Counted from the stretch's first letter, positions 1-8,511 are shown. The stretch: DNA of 64,000 bases from Rhodalgimonas zhirmunskyi (GCA_030848925.1 JANFFA010000005.1:233632-297631), one strand, 5' to 3'. Program-made: numbers and translations. The notes: a model not told the origin generated them from the sequence alone.

Positions 1-18
1 GGCGCGGTGGTTTGCTCC

Positions 19-74
19 CCTCCCCCCTGAGGCGGCGGCCCACCCGCCCGCCCCCGACCGCCTCAGGGGGGAGG
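19..74. repeat. 17-bp perfect inverted repeat (hairpin)
   Basis: Positions 19-35 (CCTCCCCCCTGAGGCGG) are the exact reverse complement of 58-74, with a 22-base loop. No T-run follows, so it is not a classical intrinsic terminator. It could still act as a terminator or mRNA 3' end for a gene left of the window. Part of the loop (40-48, CCACCCGCC) can also pair with 76-84 as an alternative stem. The rest of 1-284 contains no gene that I can support. Confidence 0.6.
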
Positions 75-126
75 AGGCGGGTGGTGTGCCCGGGTTTCCA
101 GCTGTCGGGAGTGGGGCCGGGGGCGG

Positions 127-153
127 GACGGGGTATTTTGGGCCATGAAAGAG
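127..153 (+). repeat. Recurrent intergenic element, copy 1
   Basis: The sequence GGGGTATTTTGGGCCATGAAA occurs here in a form that recurs in two other intergenic places, 4672-4701 and 19505-19530. The shared core is G-GTATTT (or ATATTT), then GG, then A, then ATGAA. All three copies read on the plus strand outside genes. I recall similar intergenic sequences from other Rhodobacterales genomes, but the function is unknown to me. Confidence 0.45.
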
Positions 154-284
154 CGGGCAGGCCGGCATGGTGCTTTGCATTTGCGGGTTTTCGTAGGTTG
201 AAAGCGACAGGATCGGTCGCGGATGGATCGGAATGGGGGCGGGGGCTGCGGTTTCATCGAAGGATCGAAACCGGAGGATCCGAG

Positions 285-1832
285 ATGGCGGAACGGCGAA
301 GAAGTGGGGGGCGCAAGGGACATGCGGCCCGGCGGGGCAGTGCCGTGATCGAACAGATGCCGTGGCGCTTGCCGATCAATCGTGACAAGCCGGTGGAGCC
401 GCTGAGCGAGGAAGGCGTGGCGGCGCTGCACGAAGGGGCGATGCGGATCCTTGAAGAGATCGGGATCGAGATCCTCAACCCTGAGGCGCTGGAGATTTTC
501 CGCGAGGCGGGAGCGATCATCGAAGGCGATAACGTGCGGCTGGGGCGCGATTTCGTGATGGAGATGGTGGCCAAGGCCCCGTCACAATGGACGATGACGC
601 CGCGCAACCCCGAACGCGAACTGGTGATCGGGGGCGAGTATATCCTGTTCGGCAATGTCTCGTCGCCGCCGAATTTCTGGAGCCTCGAGACCGGGCGCAA
701 GGTGCCGGGGACGCGGGCGCAATGCGCCGAGTTGATCAAGCTGAGTCAGTATTTCAACTGTATCCATTTTGTCGGGGGCTATCCGGTGGAGCCGCAGGAC
801 ATCCACGCGAGCGTGCGGCATCTGGATGTGCTGTTCGACAAGCTGACGCTGTGTGACAAGGTGGTGCACACCTATTCGCTTGGGCGCGAGCGGGTCGAGG
901 ACGGGATGGAGATGGTGCGGATCGCTGGCGGGTTGAGCCGCGAGGAGTTCGAGGAAAAGCCGCGGCTTTATACCAACATCAATTCGACATCGCCCCTGAA
1001 GCACGATCATCCGATGCTGGATGGGTGGATGCGGATGGCGCGGGCCAATCAGGGGCTTGTGGTGACGCCCTTCACGCTGGCCGGGGCGATGGCGCCGGTG
1101 ACGATGGCGGGGGCGGTGGCGCAATCGCTGGCGGAGGCGCTGATCGCGGTGGCGCTGGCGCAGTATATCCGGCCCGGGGCGGCCTGTGCGATTGGCACGT
1201 TTACCTCGAACGTCGATATGAAGAGCGGCGCGCCCGCCTTCGGCACGCCGGAATACATGCGCGCGACCCAGATGACCGGGCAGATGGCACGGTTCTACGG
1301 CTTGCCGCTGCGCTCTTCGGGGGTGTGTGCCGCGAATGTGCCGGACGGGCAGGCGATGTGGGAAACCTCGAACTCGCTCTGGGCGGCGGTGCAGTCGGGC
1401 ACCAACATGGTGTATCACGCGGCGGGGTGGCTGGAGGGCGGGCTGATCGCCAGCCCCGAGAAGTTTTTGATGGATTGCGAGATGTTGCAGCAGATGCAGC
1501 GCTACATGGAGCCGGAGGTGTGGGCCACGGGGCCTGACGAGATCGCGCTGGATGCGATTGCCGAGGTCGGTGGGCAGGGGCATTTCTTTGGCCTGCAACA
1601 CACGCAGGACCGCTATACCACGGCGTTTTACCAGCCGTTCCTGAGCGATTGGCGCAATTTCGAGGGCTGGGAGCAGGCCGGCGGGATCTGGACCGCGGAG
1701 CGGGCGCATCACCTTTACAAGCGGATCATCGAAGACTTCGAGGCGCCGGAGCTGGCCCCGGATCGGCGCGAGGCGCTGGAGGCCTTCGTGGCGCGGCGCA
1801 AGGAAGAGGGCGGGGCGCCGACGGATTACTGA
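285..1832 (+). CDS. MttB-family methylamine:corrinoid methyltransferase (non-pyrrolysine)
   Basis: A 515-residue member of the trimethylamine methyltransferase (MTTB) family. In methanogens these enzymes move a methyl group from a methylated amine to a corrinoid protein. The start at 285 is chosen because GGAGGA (273-278) lies six bases upstream. The open frame extends back to 12, but that part does not look like the family. Sequence near the N-terminus (EEGVAALHEGAMRILEEIGI) is typical of the family. There is no in-frame TAG, so this is a non-pyrrolysine homologue. Such proteins act on quaternary amines such as glycine betaine or proline betaine in characterised cases. No corrinoid protein or reactivase gene lies next to it, so the substrate cannot be told. 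A PanE-like reductase follows 134 bases downstream. Confidence 0.85.
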   Translation: MAERRRSGGRKGHAARRGSAVIEQMPWRLPINRDKPVEPLSEEGVAALHEGAMRILEEIGIEILNPEALEIFREAGAIIEGDNVRLGRDFVMEMVAKAPSQWTMTPRNPERELVIGGEYILFGNVSSPPNFWSLETGRKVPGTRAQCAELIKLSQYFNCIHFVGGYPVEPQDIHASVRHLDVLFDKLTLCDKVVHTYSLGRERVEDGMEMVRIAGGLSREEFEEKPRLYTNINSTSPLKHDHPMLDGWMRMARANQGLVVTPFTLAGAMAPVTMAGAVAQSLAEALIAVALAQYIRPGAACAIGTFTSNVDMKSGAPAFGTPEYMRATQMTGQMARFYGLPLRSSGVCAANVPDGQAMWETSNSLWAAVQSGTNMVYHAAGWLEGGLIASPEKFLMDCEMLQQMQRYMEPEVWATGPDEIALDAIAEVGGQGHFFGLQHTQDRYTTAFYQPFLSDWRNFEGWEQAGGIWTAERAHHLYKRIIEDFEAPELAPDRREALEAFVARRKEEGGAPTDY

Positions 1833-1966
1833 GCTGTCGGGCGTGGTGTGTTTTGGCGGGTCTTTTGGGGGGCGGCAACTGGACGGGCCCTGACACGCTC
1901 GCCGCCGTGGCTTGCGCGTTGCGTGTTGGCGGGCGAGACTGTGACCTTTCATAGGGAGCAGGATGG

Positions 1967-2950
1967 ATGAGCGGGACAAGGATCGTCGTGGCTGGAGCCG
2001 GGGCCATCGGGCTTTTTGTCGGGGGGCTGCTGGCGGCAGCGGGACGTGATGTTGCGTTTCTGGGCCGGGCGCGGATCGCGGCGGAGATTGCCGAACATGG
2101 GCTTCACCTGAGCGATATTGAGGGCGGGGCATGGTCGATTGCGCCGGAGGTGAGCGAGGATCCGGCTGTGCTGGCGGGGGCCGATGTTGTGCTGGTCTGC
2201 GTGAAATCGGGGGCGAGTGCGGAGATGGGCGCGTTGATCGCGGCGCATGCGCCCGAGGGGGCGGTCGTGATCTCGCTTCAGAACGGGGTGCGCAATGGCG
2301 ATATTTTGCGCGCGGCATTGCCGGGGCGGGATGTGCGTGCGGGCATGGTGGGGTTCAACGTGGTGGCGCTGGGACAGGGCCGGTTTCACCGCGCGACGAG
2401 TGGGGAGGTCATGATCGGCACGGGGCCGGGGGATTGGGCCGAAGCGCTGGACGTGCCGGGACTCGTTTTCGAGGATATGCTGGGCTTTGAGGCGGTGCAA
2501 TGGGGCAAGCTGTTGCTGAACCTGACGAATGCAATCAATGCGCTGTCTGGCCTACCGCTGCGCGAGATGCTGATGGACCGGGACTGGCGGCGGGTGATGG
2601 CGGCGCAGCTTTCCGAGGCCTTGGCGGTGTTGAGCGAGGCGGGGATTGACGCAGCGGTGCCAGCGAAGGCGCCGGGATGGGCGATCCCCTTTATCCTGCG
2701 GTTGCCGACATGGGCGTTTCAGCGGGTGGCGGCGCCGATGTTGCAGGTGGACGGGGCGGCGAAGACCTCGATGGTGGCGGATCTGGAGGCGGGGCGGCGC
2801 ACCGAGATCGATGTGTTGCAAGGGGAGATTTTGGCACTGGCTGCAGGTCAGGACCGGGAGATGCCGGTGATGACGCGTGTCACGGAAGCGATACGTGCGG
2901 CGGAGCGCGACGGGCTAAGGCCCGTCGCGGCGTCGTCGTTGCTGGTGTGA
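1967..2950 (+). CDS. 2-dehydropantoate 2-reductase family protein (PanE/ApbA)
   Basis: A 327-residue NADP-dependent ketopantoate reductase family member. The dinucleotide-binding motif GAGAIG is at residues 10-15. The conserved lysine block WGKLLLNLTNAINAL has K181 as the likely catalytic Lys. The C-terminal SMVADLEAGRRTEIDVL matches the family's substrate-binding segment. AGGGAG at 1953-1958 is the ribosome site for the ATG at 1967. In pantothenate synthesis PanE makes pantoate. However, no panB or panC is nearby and the family contains many paralogues acting on other 2-oxoacids, so the physiological substrate is open. Its position after the MttB-like gene may mean co-transcription. Confidence 0.8.
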   Translation: MSGTRIVVAGAGAIGLFVGGLLAAAGRDVAFLGRARIAAEIAEHGLHLSDIEGGAWSIAPEVSEDPAVLAGADVVLVCVKSGASAEMGALIAAHAPEGAVVISLQNGVRNGDILRAALPGRDVRAGMVGFNVVALGQGRFHRATSGEVMIGTGPGDWAEALDVPGLVFEDMLGFEAVQWGKLLLNLTNAINALSGLPLREMLMDRDWRRVMAAQLSEALAVLSEAGIDAAVPAKAPGWAIPFILRLPTWAFQRVAAPMLQVDGAAKTSMVADLEAGRRTEIDVLQGEILALAAGQDREMPVMTRVTEAIRAAERDGLRPVAASSLLV

Positions 2951-2966
2951 GCAGGGGTGCGCCCGC

Positions 2967-4451
2967 TCAGGTCACGATGGCGTTGAGGATGTAGAAGATC
3001 AGCGCCGACATGACGGCGGCGGCCGGAACCGTGATGACCCATGCCGCGATCACCGTCATGAAATGCGATCGGCGGACAAGCTTGCGGCGGCGGCGTTCTT
3101 CCGGTGCGATGCGGGCCTCGGCGGGGCGGGTTTCTGCGGATTTGCGCAGGCGGCGCTCGGCATCCCATTCGCGGAAAAAGCCGACGCCAAAGACGCCGCC
3201 GACGGCGATATGGGTGGACGAGACCGGCAGGCCCAGCCACGAGGCGATGATCACGGTGATCGCCGCCGAGAGCGCGACGCAATAGGCGCGCATCGGGTTG
3301 AGCTTGGTGATCTGGCTGCCCACCATGCGGATCAGCTTGGGGCCGAACAGGAACAGGCCGAAGGAAATCCCCAGCGCGCCGATCACCATGACCCAGTGCG
3401 GGATCGCCACCTTGGCGGAAATCCCGCCCTCGGCGGTGGCGTGAACGATGGCGGCAAGCGGGCCGACGGCGTTGGCCACGTCATTGGCACCATGGGCGAA
3501 GCTGAGCAGCGCGGCAGAGATCACCAGCGGCACGCCAAACAGCACCTTGAGCGACTTGTTGCGGTTTTCCAGCCCCTGCGACTGTCGCCGGATCAGCGGG
3601 ATGGTCACGAGCCATGCGATCACGCCAAGGGCAAGCCCGATCATGAGCGCGGTGCTCATGTCGATCTTGACGATCCGCTTGAGGCCCTTGAGCGCGAGAT
3701 AGGCCGAAAAGGCACCGGTCATTATGCCGATCAGCACGGGCACCCAGACGCGGGCGGCGGCGATCTTGTCATCGCGATAGATGATCCGGGCCTTGATGAA
3801 CCACAGGAACCCGGCGGCCACTACGCCGCCAAGCACCGGAGAAATCACCCAAGAGGCCGCGATCGCGCCCATGGTGGGCCAGTTCACCGCAGCGAACCCT
3901 GCCGCCGCGATGCCCGCGCCCATCACGCCGCCAACGACGGAATGGGTGGTCGAGACGGGCGCGCCGATCCACGTGGCAAGGTTGACCCAGAGCGCCGCCG
4001 AGATCAGCGCCGCCATCATCGCCCAGATGAACACGCGGGTCGTGTCCATCGCATCGGGCGAGATGATGCCCTTGGAGATGGTCGAGACCACGTCGCCACC
4101 GGCAAGTAGCGCGCCGGCGCTTTCGAATACCGCCGCGATGGCGATGGCCCCGCCCATGGTGAGCGCGTTCGCCCCCACCGCCGGGCCCATGTTGTTGGCC
4201 ACATCATTGGCACCGATGTTGAGCGCCATGTAGGCCCCGAACACGGCGGCGGCGACAACCACAAGGTTGATCGGCGCCTGGCCATAGAACAGCCCCGCCG
4301 CGATCCCGGCGATGACGATGAAGGCCAGCGAAATGCCGGGGGCGACCATCGGACGGGCGACATATTGCGTTGCCGTTTCGAGATGCGACAGGCGATGCAG
4401 GTCGCGGTCGAGCGTGTCGAAGTGATCCGGGTCCTGGCTCTGGTTGCTCAT
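2967..4451 (-). CDS. PiT-family inorganic phosphate permease
   Basis: A 494-residue membrane transporter for inorganic phosphate, probably driven by protons. Two internal copies of the PiT signature are visible: GANDVANNMGPAVGA in the N-terminal half and GANDVANAVGPLAAI in the C-terminal half. This is the inverted duplication typical of the family. About ten hydrophobic segments are seen. A hydrophilic N-terminus of about 35 residues and a basic loop near the C-terminus (RKSAETRPAEARIAPEERRRR) are cytoplasmic by inference. The ATG at 4451 follows a G-rich ribosome site. No phoU-like orfA gene precedes it, unlike the orfA-pit pair of Sinorhizobium. A Pho-box-like sequence lies 77 bases upstream. 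It converges on the panE-like gene with a 16-base gap. Confidence 0.92.
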   Translation of the reverse strand: MSNQSQDPDHFDTLDRDLHRLSHLETATQYVARPMVAPGISLAFIVIAGIAAGLFYGQAPINLVVVAAAVFGAYMALNIGANDVANNMGPAVGANALTMGGAIAIAAVFESAGALLAGGDVVSTISKGIISPDAMDTTRVFIWAMMAALISAALWVNLATWIGAPVSTTHSVVGGVMGAGIAAAGFAAVNWPTMGAIAASWVISPVLGGVVAAGFLWFIKARIIYRDDKIAAARVWVPVLIGIMTGAFSAYLALKGLKRIVKIDMSTALMIGLALGVIAWLVTIPLIRRQSQGLENRNKSLKVLFGVPLVISAALLSFAHGANDVANAVGPLAAIVHATAEGGISAKVAIPHWVMVIGALGISFGLFLFGPKLIRMVGSQITKLNPMRAYCVALSAAITVIIASWLGLPVSSTHIAVGGVFGVGFFREWDAERRLRKSAETRPAEARIAPEERRRRKLVRRSHFMTVIAAWVITVPAAAVMSALIFYILNAIVT

Positions 4452-4527
4452 GGTGTCCCCCCATTAGATGCAACTGTGGCGATGTTTCCCCATGCGGTAG
4501 GCAACTGCCGTCGCCGGATCAACCGCG

Positions 4528-4560
4528 CTGTCATGAAACTATTATCTGTTTGTTACATTT
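4528..4560 (+). promoter_or_regulatory. Candidate PhoB (Pho box) site
   Basis: Three 11-base units can be read: CTGTCATGAAA, CTATTATCTGT and TTGTTACATTT. The first is a near-perfect Pho-box half (consensus CTGTCAT plus an A-rich spacer), the second matches five of seven positions and the third four. It sits 77 bases upstream of the PiT start but points away from it. A GATAAT hexamer on the minus strand (complement of 4540-4545) lies inside the site, so bound PhoB would be expected to block a promoter there. Confidence 0.45.
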
Positions 4561-4671
4561 ATGTCGCCGTTACGGGAGGCTTTTTCGTAAAGGAGGCCGC
4601 ACGCGCCCCGCAGCGTTTGAAGGACATTCGCGTGGTGAAAGTTTTCGAGCCGCTGGGGGAGGGCAGGCGGC

Positions 4672-4701
4672 GGGTATGAGTATTTGGAGAAAAATGAAAG
4701 G
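4672..4701 (+). repeat. Recurrent intergenic element, copy 2
   Basis: ATGAGTATTTGGAGAAAAAT followed by GAAAGG matches the element at 127-153 and 19505-19530. It lies between the Nudix and PiT genes, with no open reading frame or promoter that I can tie to it. Confidence 0.45.
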
Positions 4702-4806
4702 GAGGGCAGTCCAAAGCGTTTTTGGGCCGGGGGTATGGGCTGGTTTGTGGGGTGATTTCGAGGGCGGCGCGCTGCGGGCGCGGGCGGGCCGCTATGGAAC
4801 GCCGCG

Positions 4807-4843
4807 ACGGCATGCCGCAACGGGATGCCGTAACGGGATGCCG
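4807..4843. repeat. 13-bp tandem repeat, three copies
   Basis: AACGGGATGCCG occurs at 4819-4830 and 4832-4843, one base apart, and a one-mismatch version ACGGCATGCCG precedes them at 4807-4817. The repeat lies about 30 bases downstream of the Nudix stop codon on that gene's strand. Confidence 0.6.
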
Positions 4844-4873
4844 AGGCGGGAGGGGCGGCGAGAACCGGCCCGA

Positions 4874-5332
4874 TCAGAAGCGGCGCAGGATGTCCTGAAG
4901 CTGGGGTTCGCGCACCATGGTGGCGGCTTTTTCCGGGCTGACCCAGCGGCGGGTGCGTTCGGTGGCTTCGGGGAAGTCGTCTTCGAGTCGGTCGACCTCG
5001 ACCGGGAAGACGAGCGTTTCGACCGCCACCGGCAGGCCGGATTTCAATTCTTTGTCGTAGGTATAGCTTCCCAGAACCGGGCCGGATTCGCCCCGGCGCA
5101 CGCCTGCTTCTTCCCAAGCTTCCTGCATGGCGGCGGAGGCGGCGTCGCGGCCATCCATCGGCCAGCCCTTGGGGATGATCCAGCGACCGGTGTCGCGCGA
5201 GGTGACAAGCAGCACTTTTTTGGCGCCGGTCGCTTCCTTGCGGAAACAGAGCGCGGCGACCTGAAGGCGTTTTGGACGTTGCAGGAGGGGTTGGACGTAA
5301 TCCGCCCAAGCCTTTTTCATGGCATTGGTCAT
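4874..5332 (-). CDS. Nudix hydrolase (diphosphoinositol polyphosphate phosphohydrolase-like)
   Basis: A 152-residue Nudix protein. The segment WIIPKGWPMDG followed by QEAWEEAGV is the Nudix box as found in DIPP/MutT-like enzymes that hydrolyse nucleoside diphosphates linked to another group. The metal-binding EExG core is intact. The upstream Glu of the box is Arg and the REU Arg is Gln, a divergence also seen, as I recall it, in homologues of this subfamily. The N-terminus (KKAWADYVQPLLQRP) has no signal peptide, so it should be cytoplasmic. The substrate is unknown. It stands alone between hrpB and the PiT gene on the same strand. Confidence 0.8.
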   Translation of the reverse strand: MTNAMKKAWADYVQPLLQRPKRLQVAALCFRKEATGAKKVLLVTSRDTGRWIIPKGWPMDGRDAASAAMQEAWEEAGVRRGESGPVLGSYTYDKELKSGLPVAVETLVFPVEVDRLEDDFPEATERTRRWVSPEKAATMVREPQLQDILRRF

Positions 5333-5464
5333 TCTAAGGTACTCTTCACACTGCTCACGGTCTTTTCTTAACGTGTTGTTGTTTCCTTCAGCATATAGGG
5401 GCTCTGACGTGCGAATGCAAAGGATGTGGGGGTTTACGGCCCGCGCGACCCCACGGAACAGGGC

Positions 5465-7921
5465 TTATTGCCCAGCAGAGCGGCGCTTGGTGCGCAGGGT
5501 TGGGTCGGCCTGGGTCGGGTCTTCGGGCCAGGGGTGTTTGGGGTAGCGCGCGCGCATGTCCTTGCGCACGTCGCTATAGGAGCCGGACCAGAAGCCGGGA
5601 ATGTCGAGCGTGGTCTGCACCGGGCGGCGGGCGGGCGAGAGCAGAGTCACGCGCAGCGGCTGTCCGGCCACGGTGGGGTGGACCGTCTGGCCGAAGAGTT
5701 CCTGCAGGCGAAGCTCGATTTCGGGGTGGTCGCCGGAGTAGCCGATCGGGATCTTGTGGCCCAGCGGCGTGGTGAAATGCGGCGGGGCGAGGGTATCGAG
5801 GCGCTGTGTCTGTTCCCACGAAAGCATGGATTTCAGGGCGGGGAGGAGGTCGAAGCCCTTCCAATCCTGAGCCGATTTCACGCCTGCAAGGTGCGGGGCG
5901 AGCCATGTGTCGAGGGTTTCTACTAGCGCGTCGTCGGACATGTCGGGGAGGTCTTCGCCCGCATCGCGCGCAAGGGCCACGCGGGCGCGCAGGCGCTGCG
6001 CGGCGGGTGAGGGGGCGAGGCCGAGATCGCGCACACCGTCGAGCATGGCGGTGGTGATCGCCTCGGGCGGGGCGTCTTTCCAGATCCGGTCATCAAGGGT
6101 GATTGCGCCGAGGCGTTCTTGGGTGCGGGCGGTGACGCGGCGGTCGCGTTTCACCCAAGTGCAGGTGTCGATCCACGTAATCTGATCCGCGAAGAGCGCG
6201 CGGATGTCGGATGCGGTAATCGCGATGGCCTGTCGGATGCGGGCCTCGCGCGGGTTGCCGTCGGTGTCGGTGATCACGAGGAAGGGCGCATTGGCCAGCG
6301 GATCGGCCTCGTCGAGCACCGCGCCCTTGCCGCCCGAGAGGAGATAGCGCGGGATATCGCCCTTGCGGCGCTGACCGATGCGGTCAGGGTATGCGAGGGC
6401 GGCCATTTCGGCGGGGCTGAGCGTGGCTTGCGGTTTGGGCTTCGCGGTTTTGGAAAGGCGTTTGGCCTCGGTTCGGATGCGCTCAAGCGCGGGGCGGTTG
6501 ATCTGGTGGGGCCGTTCGCGGGTGAAGCGGGCGGGATCACGCAGGGCGTCGAGCCTGAGCGAGAGGTCGGCGGGGGCGCTGCGTGCGAGCGGATCACGAT
6601 CAGAGAGGAGCGCGGCGAGGGGGGCGGCACCGGGGCCGGCCAGCGCCAGCATATGGGCGAGGCGGGGGTGCAGCGGCAGCTTGGCGAGCTGTTTGCCGTG
6701 GGGGGTGATGCGGTTGGCGTGATCCAGCGCGCCGAGGGAGGTGAGAAGCGCCTGTGCCTCGGCCATGGCGCCGGGGCCCGGCTGGGTGAGGAACGGCAGG
6801 TCTTCGGGTGCCGCGCCCCAGAGCGCGAGTTCGAGGGCAAGGGCGGTGAGATCGGCGGCCTCGATCTCGGCCGGGGGGAAGGGGGCGAGAGCGCCTTCCT
6901 CGCCGCGGGTCCAGAGGCGGTAAGCGCGCCCCGGCGCGACGCGACCGGCGCGACCGGCGCGTTGCGTGGCCTCGGCGCGGGTGACACGCTCGGTCACCAG
7001 CCGCGACATGCCCGAGGCCGGATCGAACCGGGCGCGGCGGGCGCGGCCGGCGTCGATGACCACGCGGATATCCTCGATCGTGAGCGAGGTTTCAGCGATC
7101 GAGGTGGCGAGCACGATCTTGCGCCCGCGTTGCGCGGGCGCGATGGCGGCGCGTTGCTCGGAAAAGGGCATGGCGCCGAACAGCGGGCGCAGGTGGGTGT
7201 CGCTTGGCAGGTGGGGTTTCAGCAGCGCCTCGGTGCGGCGAATTTCGCCCTCGCCGGGCAGGAAGACGAGCACGCCGCCTTGTGTTTCGGCTAGCGCGGC
7301 GAGGGTGGTTTGGGCGGTGGCCTCTTCGATCCTTTGGTTTTTAGGCAGGGGCGTGTCGCGCCAGATGGTTTCGACGGGGAAGGCGCGGCCTTGGGACGTG
7401 ATCAGCGGGGCCTGCATCAGCTCGGCCAGCGGGGCGGCGTCGAGCGTGGCCGACATCGGCAAAAGGATCAGGTCGTCGCGCAGCGCCCCGGCGATTTCGA
7501 GGCAGAGGGCGAGGCCCAGATCGGCGTTGAGCGAGCGTTCGTGGAATTCATCGAACAGCACCGCGCCGATGCCCGTCAGTTCCGGGTCGGACTGGATCAT
7601 GCGGGTGAGGATGCCTTCGGTGACGACCTCGATCCTGGTGCGCGGGCCGGACTTCGCCTCGCCCCGGATGCGGTAACCGACGGTTTCACCCGTCGCCTCG
7701 CCCAGCGTTTCGGCCATGCGTTCGGCCGCGGCGCGGGCGGCGAGGCGGCGCGGTTCAAGCATGACGATGCGGCCCTCGGTAAGCCCCTCGGCCATCAGGG
7801 CCAGCGGCACGACGGTGGTCTTGCCCGCGCCCGGTGGGGCTTGCAGCACGGCGCGGCCCTTTTCGCGCAGGGCAGAGAGCAGGGGCGCGAGCGCCTCGTC
7901 TATGGGCAGGCCGGAGATCAT
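5465..7921 (-). CDS. hrpB: ATP-dependent helicase HrpB
   Basis: An 818-residue DExH-box helicase of about the usual HrpB length. Walker A GAGKT is at residues 31-35, the DEFH box at 124-127, motif III SAT at 157-159, and motif VI (QRAGRAGRVAPG) follows in the second RecA-like domain. After the helicase core come the helicase-associated domain and an HrpB-specific C-terminus (roughly residues 480-818) ending with the characteristic PVQTTLDIPGFW segment. It belongs to the DEAH/RHA group, but the cellular RNA target is not established. The ATG at 7921 gives an N-terminus starting directly at the helicase domain. The 132 bases after it hold nothing I recognise. Confidence 0.93.
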   Translation of the reverse strand: MISGLPIDEALAPLLSALREKGRAVLQAPPGAGKTTVVPLALMAEGLTEGRIVMLEPRRLAARAAAERMAETLGEATGETVGYRIRGEAKSGPRTRIEVVTEGILTRMIQSDPELTGIGAVLFDEFHERSLNADLGLALCLEIAGALRDDLILLPMSATLDAAPLAELMQAPLITSQGRAFPVETIWRDTPLPKNQRIEEATAQTTLAALAETQGGVLVFLPGEGEIRRTEALLKPHLPSDTHLRPLFGAMPFSEQRAAIAPAQRGRKIVLATSIAETSLTIEDIRVVIDAGRARRARFDPASGMSRLVTERVTRAEATQRAGRAGRVAPGRAYRLWTRGEEGALAPFPPAEIEAADLTALALELALWGAAPEDLPFLTQPGPGAMAEAQALLTSLGALDHANRITPHGKQLAKLPLHPRLAHMLALAGPGAAPLAALLSDRDPLARSAPADLSLRLDALRDPARFTRERPHQINRPALERIRTEAKRLSKTAKPKPQATLSPAEMAALAYPDRIGQRRKGDIPRYLLSGGKGAVLDEADPLANAPFLVITDTDGNPREARIRQAIAITASDIRALFADQITWIDTCTWVKRDRRVTARTQERLGAITLDDRIWKDAPPEAITTAMLDGVRDLGLAPSPAAQRLRARVALARDAGEDLPDMSDDALVETLDTWLAPHLAGVKSAQDWKGFDLLPALKSMLSWEQTQRLDTLAPPHFTTPLGHKIPIGYSGDHPEIELRLQELFGQTVHPTVAGQPLRVTLLSPARRPVQTTLDIPGFWSGSYSDVRKDMRARYPKHPWPEDPTQADPTLRTKRRSAGQ

Positions 7922-7960
7922 GGCGCGGTTATGGGGCAGGGCGTGGCGCGCTGCAATGGT

Positions 7961-8008
7961 GGGCTTGGCGTCGGGCTTAGTGATGGGCTTAGTGATAGGC
8001 CTAGCGTC
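7961..8008. repeat. 12-bp tandem array at the 3' end of the RidA gene
   Basis: Four abutting 12-base units are present: GGGCTTGGCGTC, GGGCTTAGTGAT twice identically, and AGGCCTAGCGTC. The last unit contains the stop codon of the RidA gene (8001-8003). Read on the minus strand in the RidA frame, the array supplies TAG, TAA and TAA in succession, so the gene ends in three spaced in-frame stops. Confidence 0.75.
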
Positions 8009-8381
8009 GGGCGATCAGGTCGATCTCGACCAGCGCATCATAGGCGAGGCCGGTGACGCCGACGCAGGTGCGTGCGGGGCGGCGATCTTGGGGGAAATAG
8101 CTGGCGTAGGTGCGGTTCATCTCGTCATAGTCGCGTTTGAAATTGGTCAGGTAGACGCGGGCCATCATCACGTTGTCCCATGTCAGGTCGAGGCCGGTGA
8201 GGATGATTTCGAGATTGGCCATCACGTTGCGGGTCTGGGCATTGATACCGTCGGGCAGTTGGCCCTTGGCTTCGGGCGTGTCGGGCATCTGGCCGGTGAT
8301 GCAGATCAGGCCATCGGCTTCGACCGCGTGGCTGAACGGGGCGACGGGCTGTGGCCCGTTGGTGATCATGTGGTGCTTCAT
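8001..8381 (-). CDS. RidA/YjgF family enamine/imine deaminase
   Basis: A 126-residue RidA-family protein, the usual length. The family hydrolyses reactive enamines/imines (2-aminoacrylate and relatives) released by PLP enzymes. The key arginine is present at R104 (PARTCVGVTGL), with E119 in ALVEIDLIA, as in active RidA proteins. The ATG at 8381 follows GGAGAG. It lies 79 bases upstream of hrpB on the same strand and is divergent from meaB across 130 bases. The C-terminus is set by a stop inside a tandem repeat. Confidence 0.88.
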   Translation of the reverse strand: MKHHMITNGPQPVAPFSHAVEADGLICITGQMPDTPEAKGQLPDGINAQTRNVMANLEIILTGLDLTWDNVMMARVYLTNFKRDYDEMNRTYASYFPQDRRPARTCVGVTGLAYDALVEIDLIARR

Positions 8382-8511
8382 TCCGCTCTCCTTTGGGGGC
8401 TCTGGTGAGCATAGGGCGAGATGCGGGCGGAAGAACAGGCTTGCCCGGTCTGGACTTTGACTCCCGCTTCATTGCATCTGAAGACCGGATGGCGCGAAAA
8501 GAGGGCAGAGC

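Larger units (their letters stand above)
4452..4873. other. 422-base intergenic region upstream of the PiT gene
   Basis: No protein gene is supported here. It holds a Pho-box-like site (4528-4560), copy 2 of the recurrent GTATTT element (4672-4701) and a short tandem repeat (4807-4843), each listed separately. It lies between the 3' end of the Nudix gene and the 5' end of the PiT gene, both on the minus strand, so it should contain the PiT promoter. Confidence 0.6.

Noticed and set aside
19..84. H-type pseudoknot made of the 19-74 hairpin and the 40-48/76-84 pairing
   Set aside because: Only one base (75) would have to span a 17-base stem, which is not sterically possible. The pairings can only be alternatives.
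12..284. Upstream extension of the MttB-like gene
   Set aside because: The added 91 residues are Arg/Gly-rich without family similarity and run through a hairpin and a dispersed element. The ATG at 285 has a perfect ribosome site.
285..1832. Pyrrolysine codon in the MttB-like gene
   Set aside because: No in-frame TAG is present within the gene, and no pylT- or pylS-like sequence is near.
582..2318. Minus-strand frame opposite the MttB-like gene
   Set aside because: It is Arg/Pro/His-rich shadow sequence. The plus strand has a well-matched ribosome site and family motifs.
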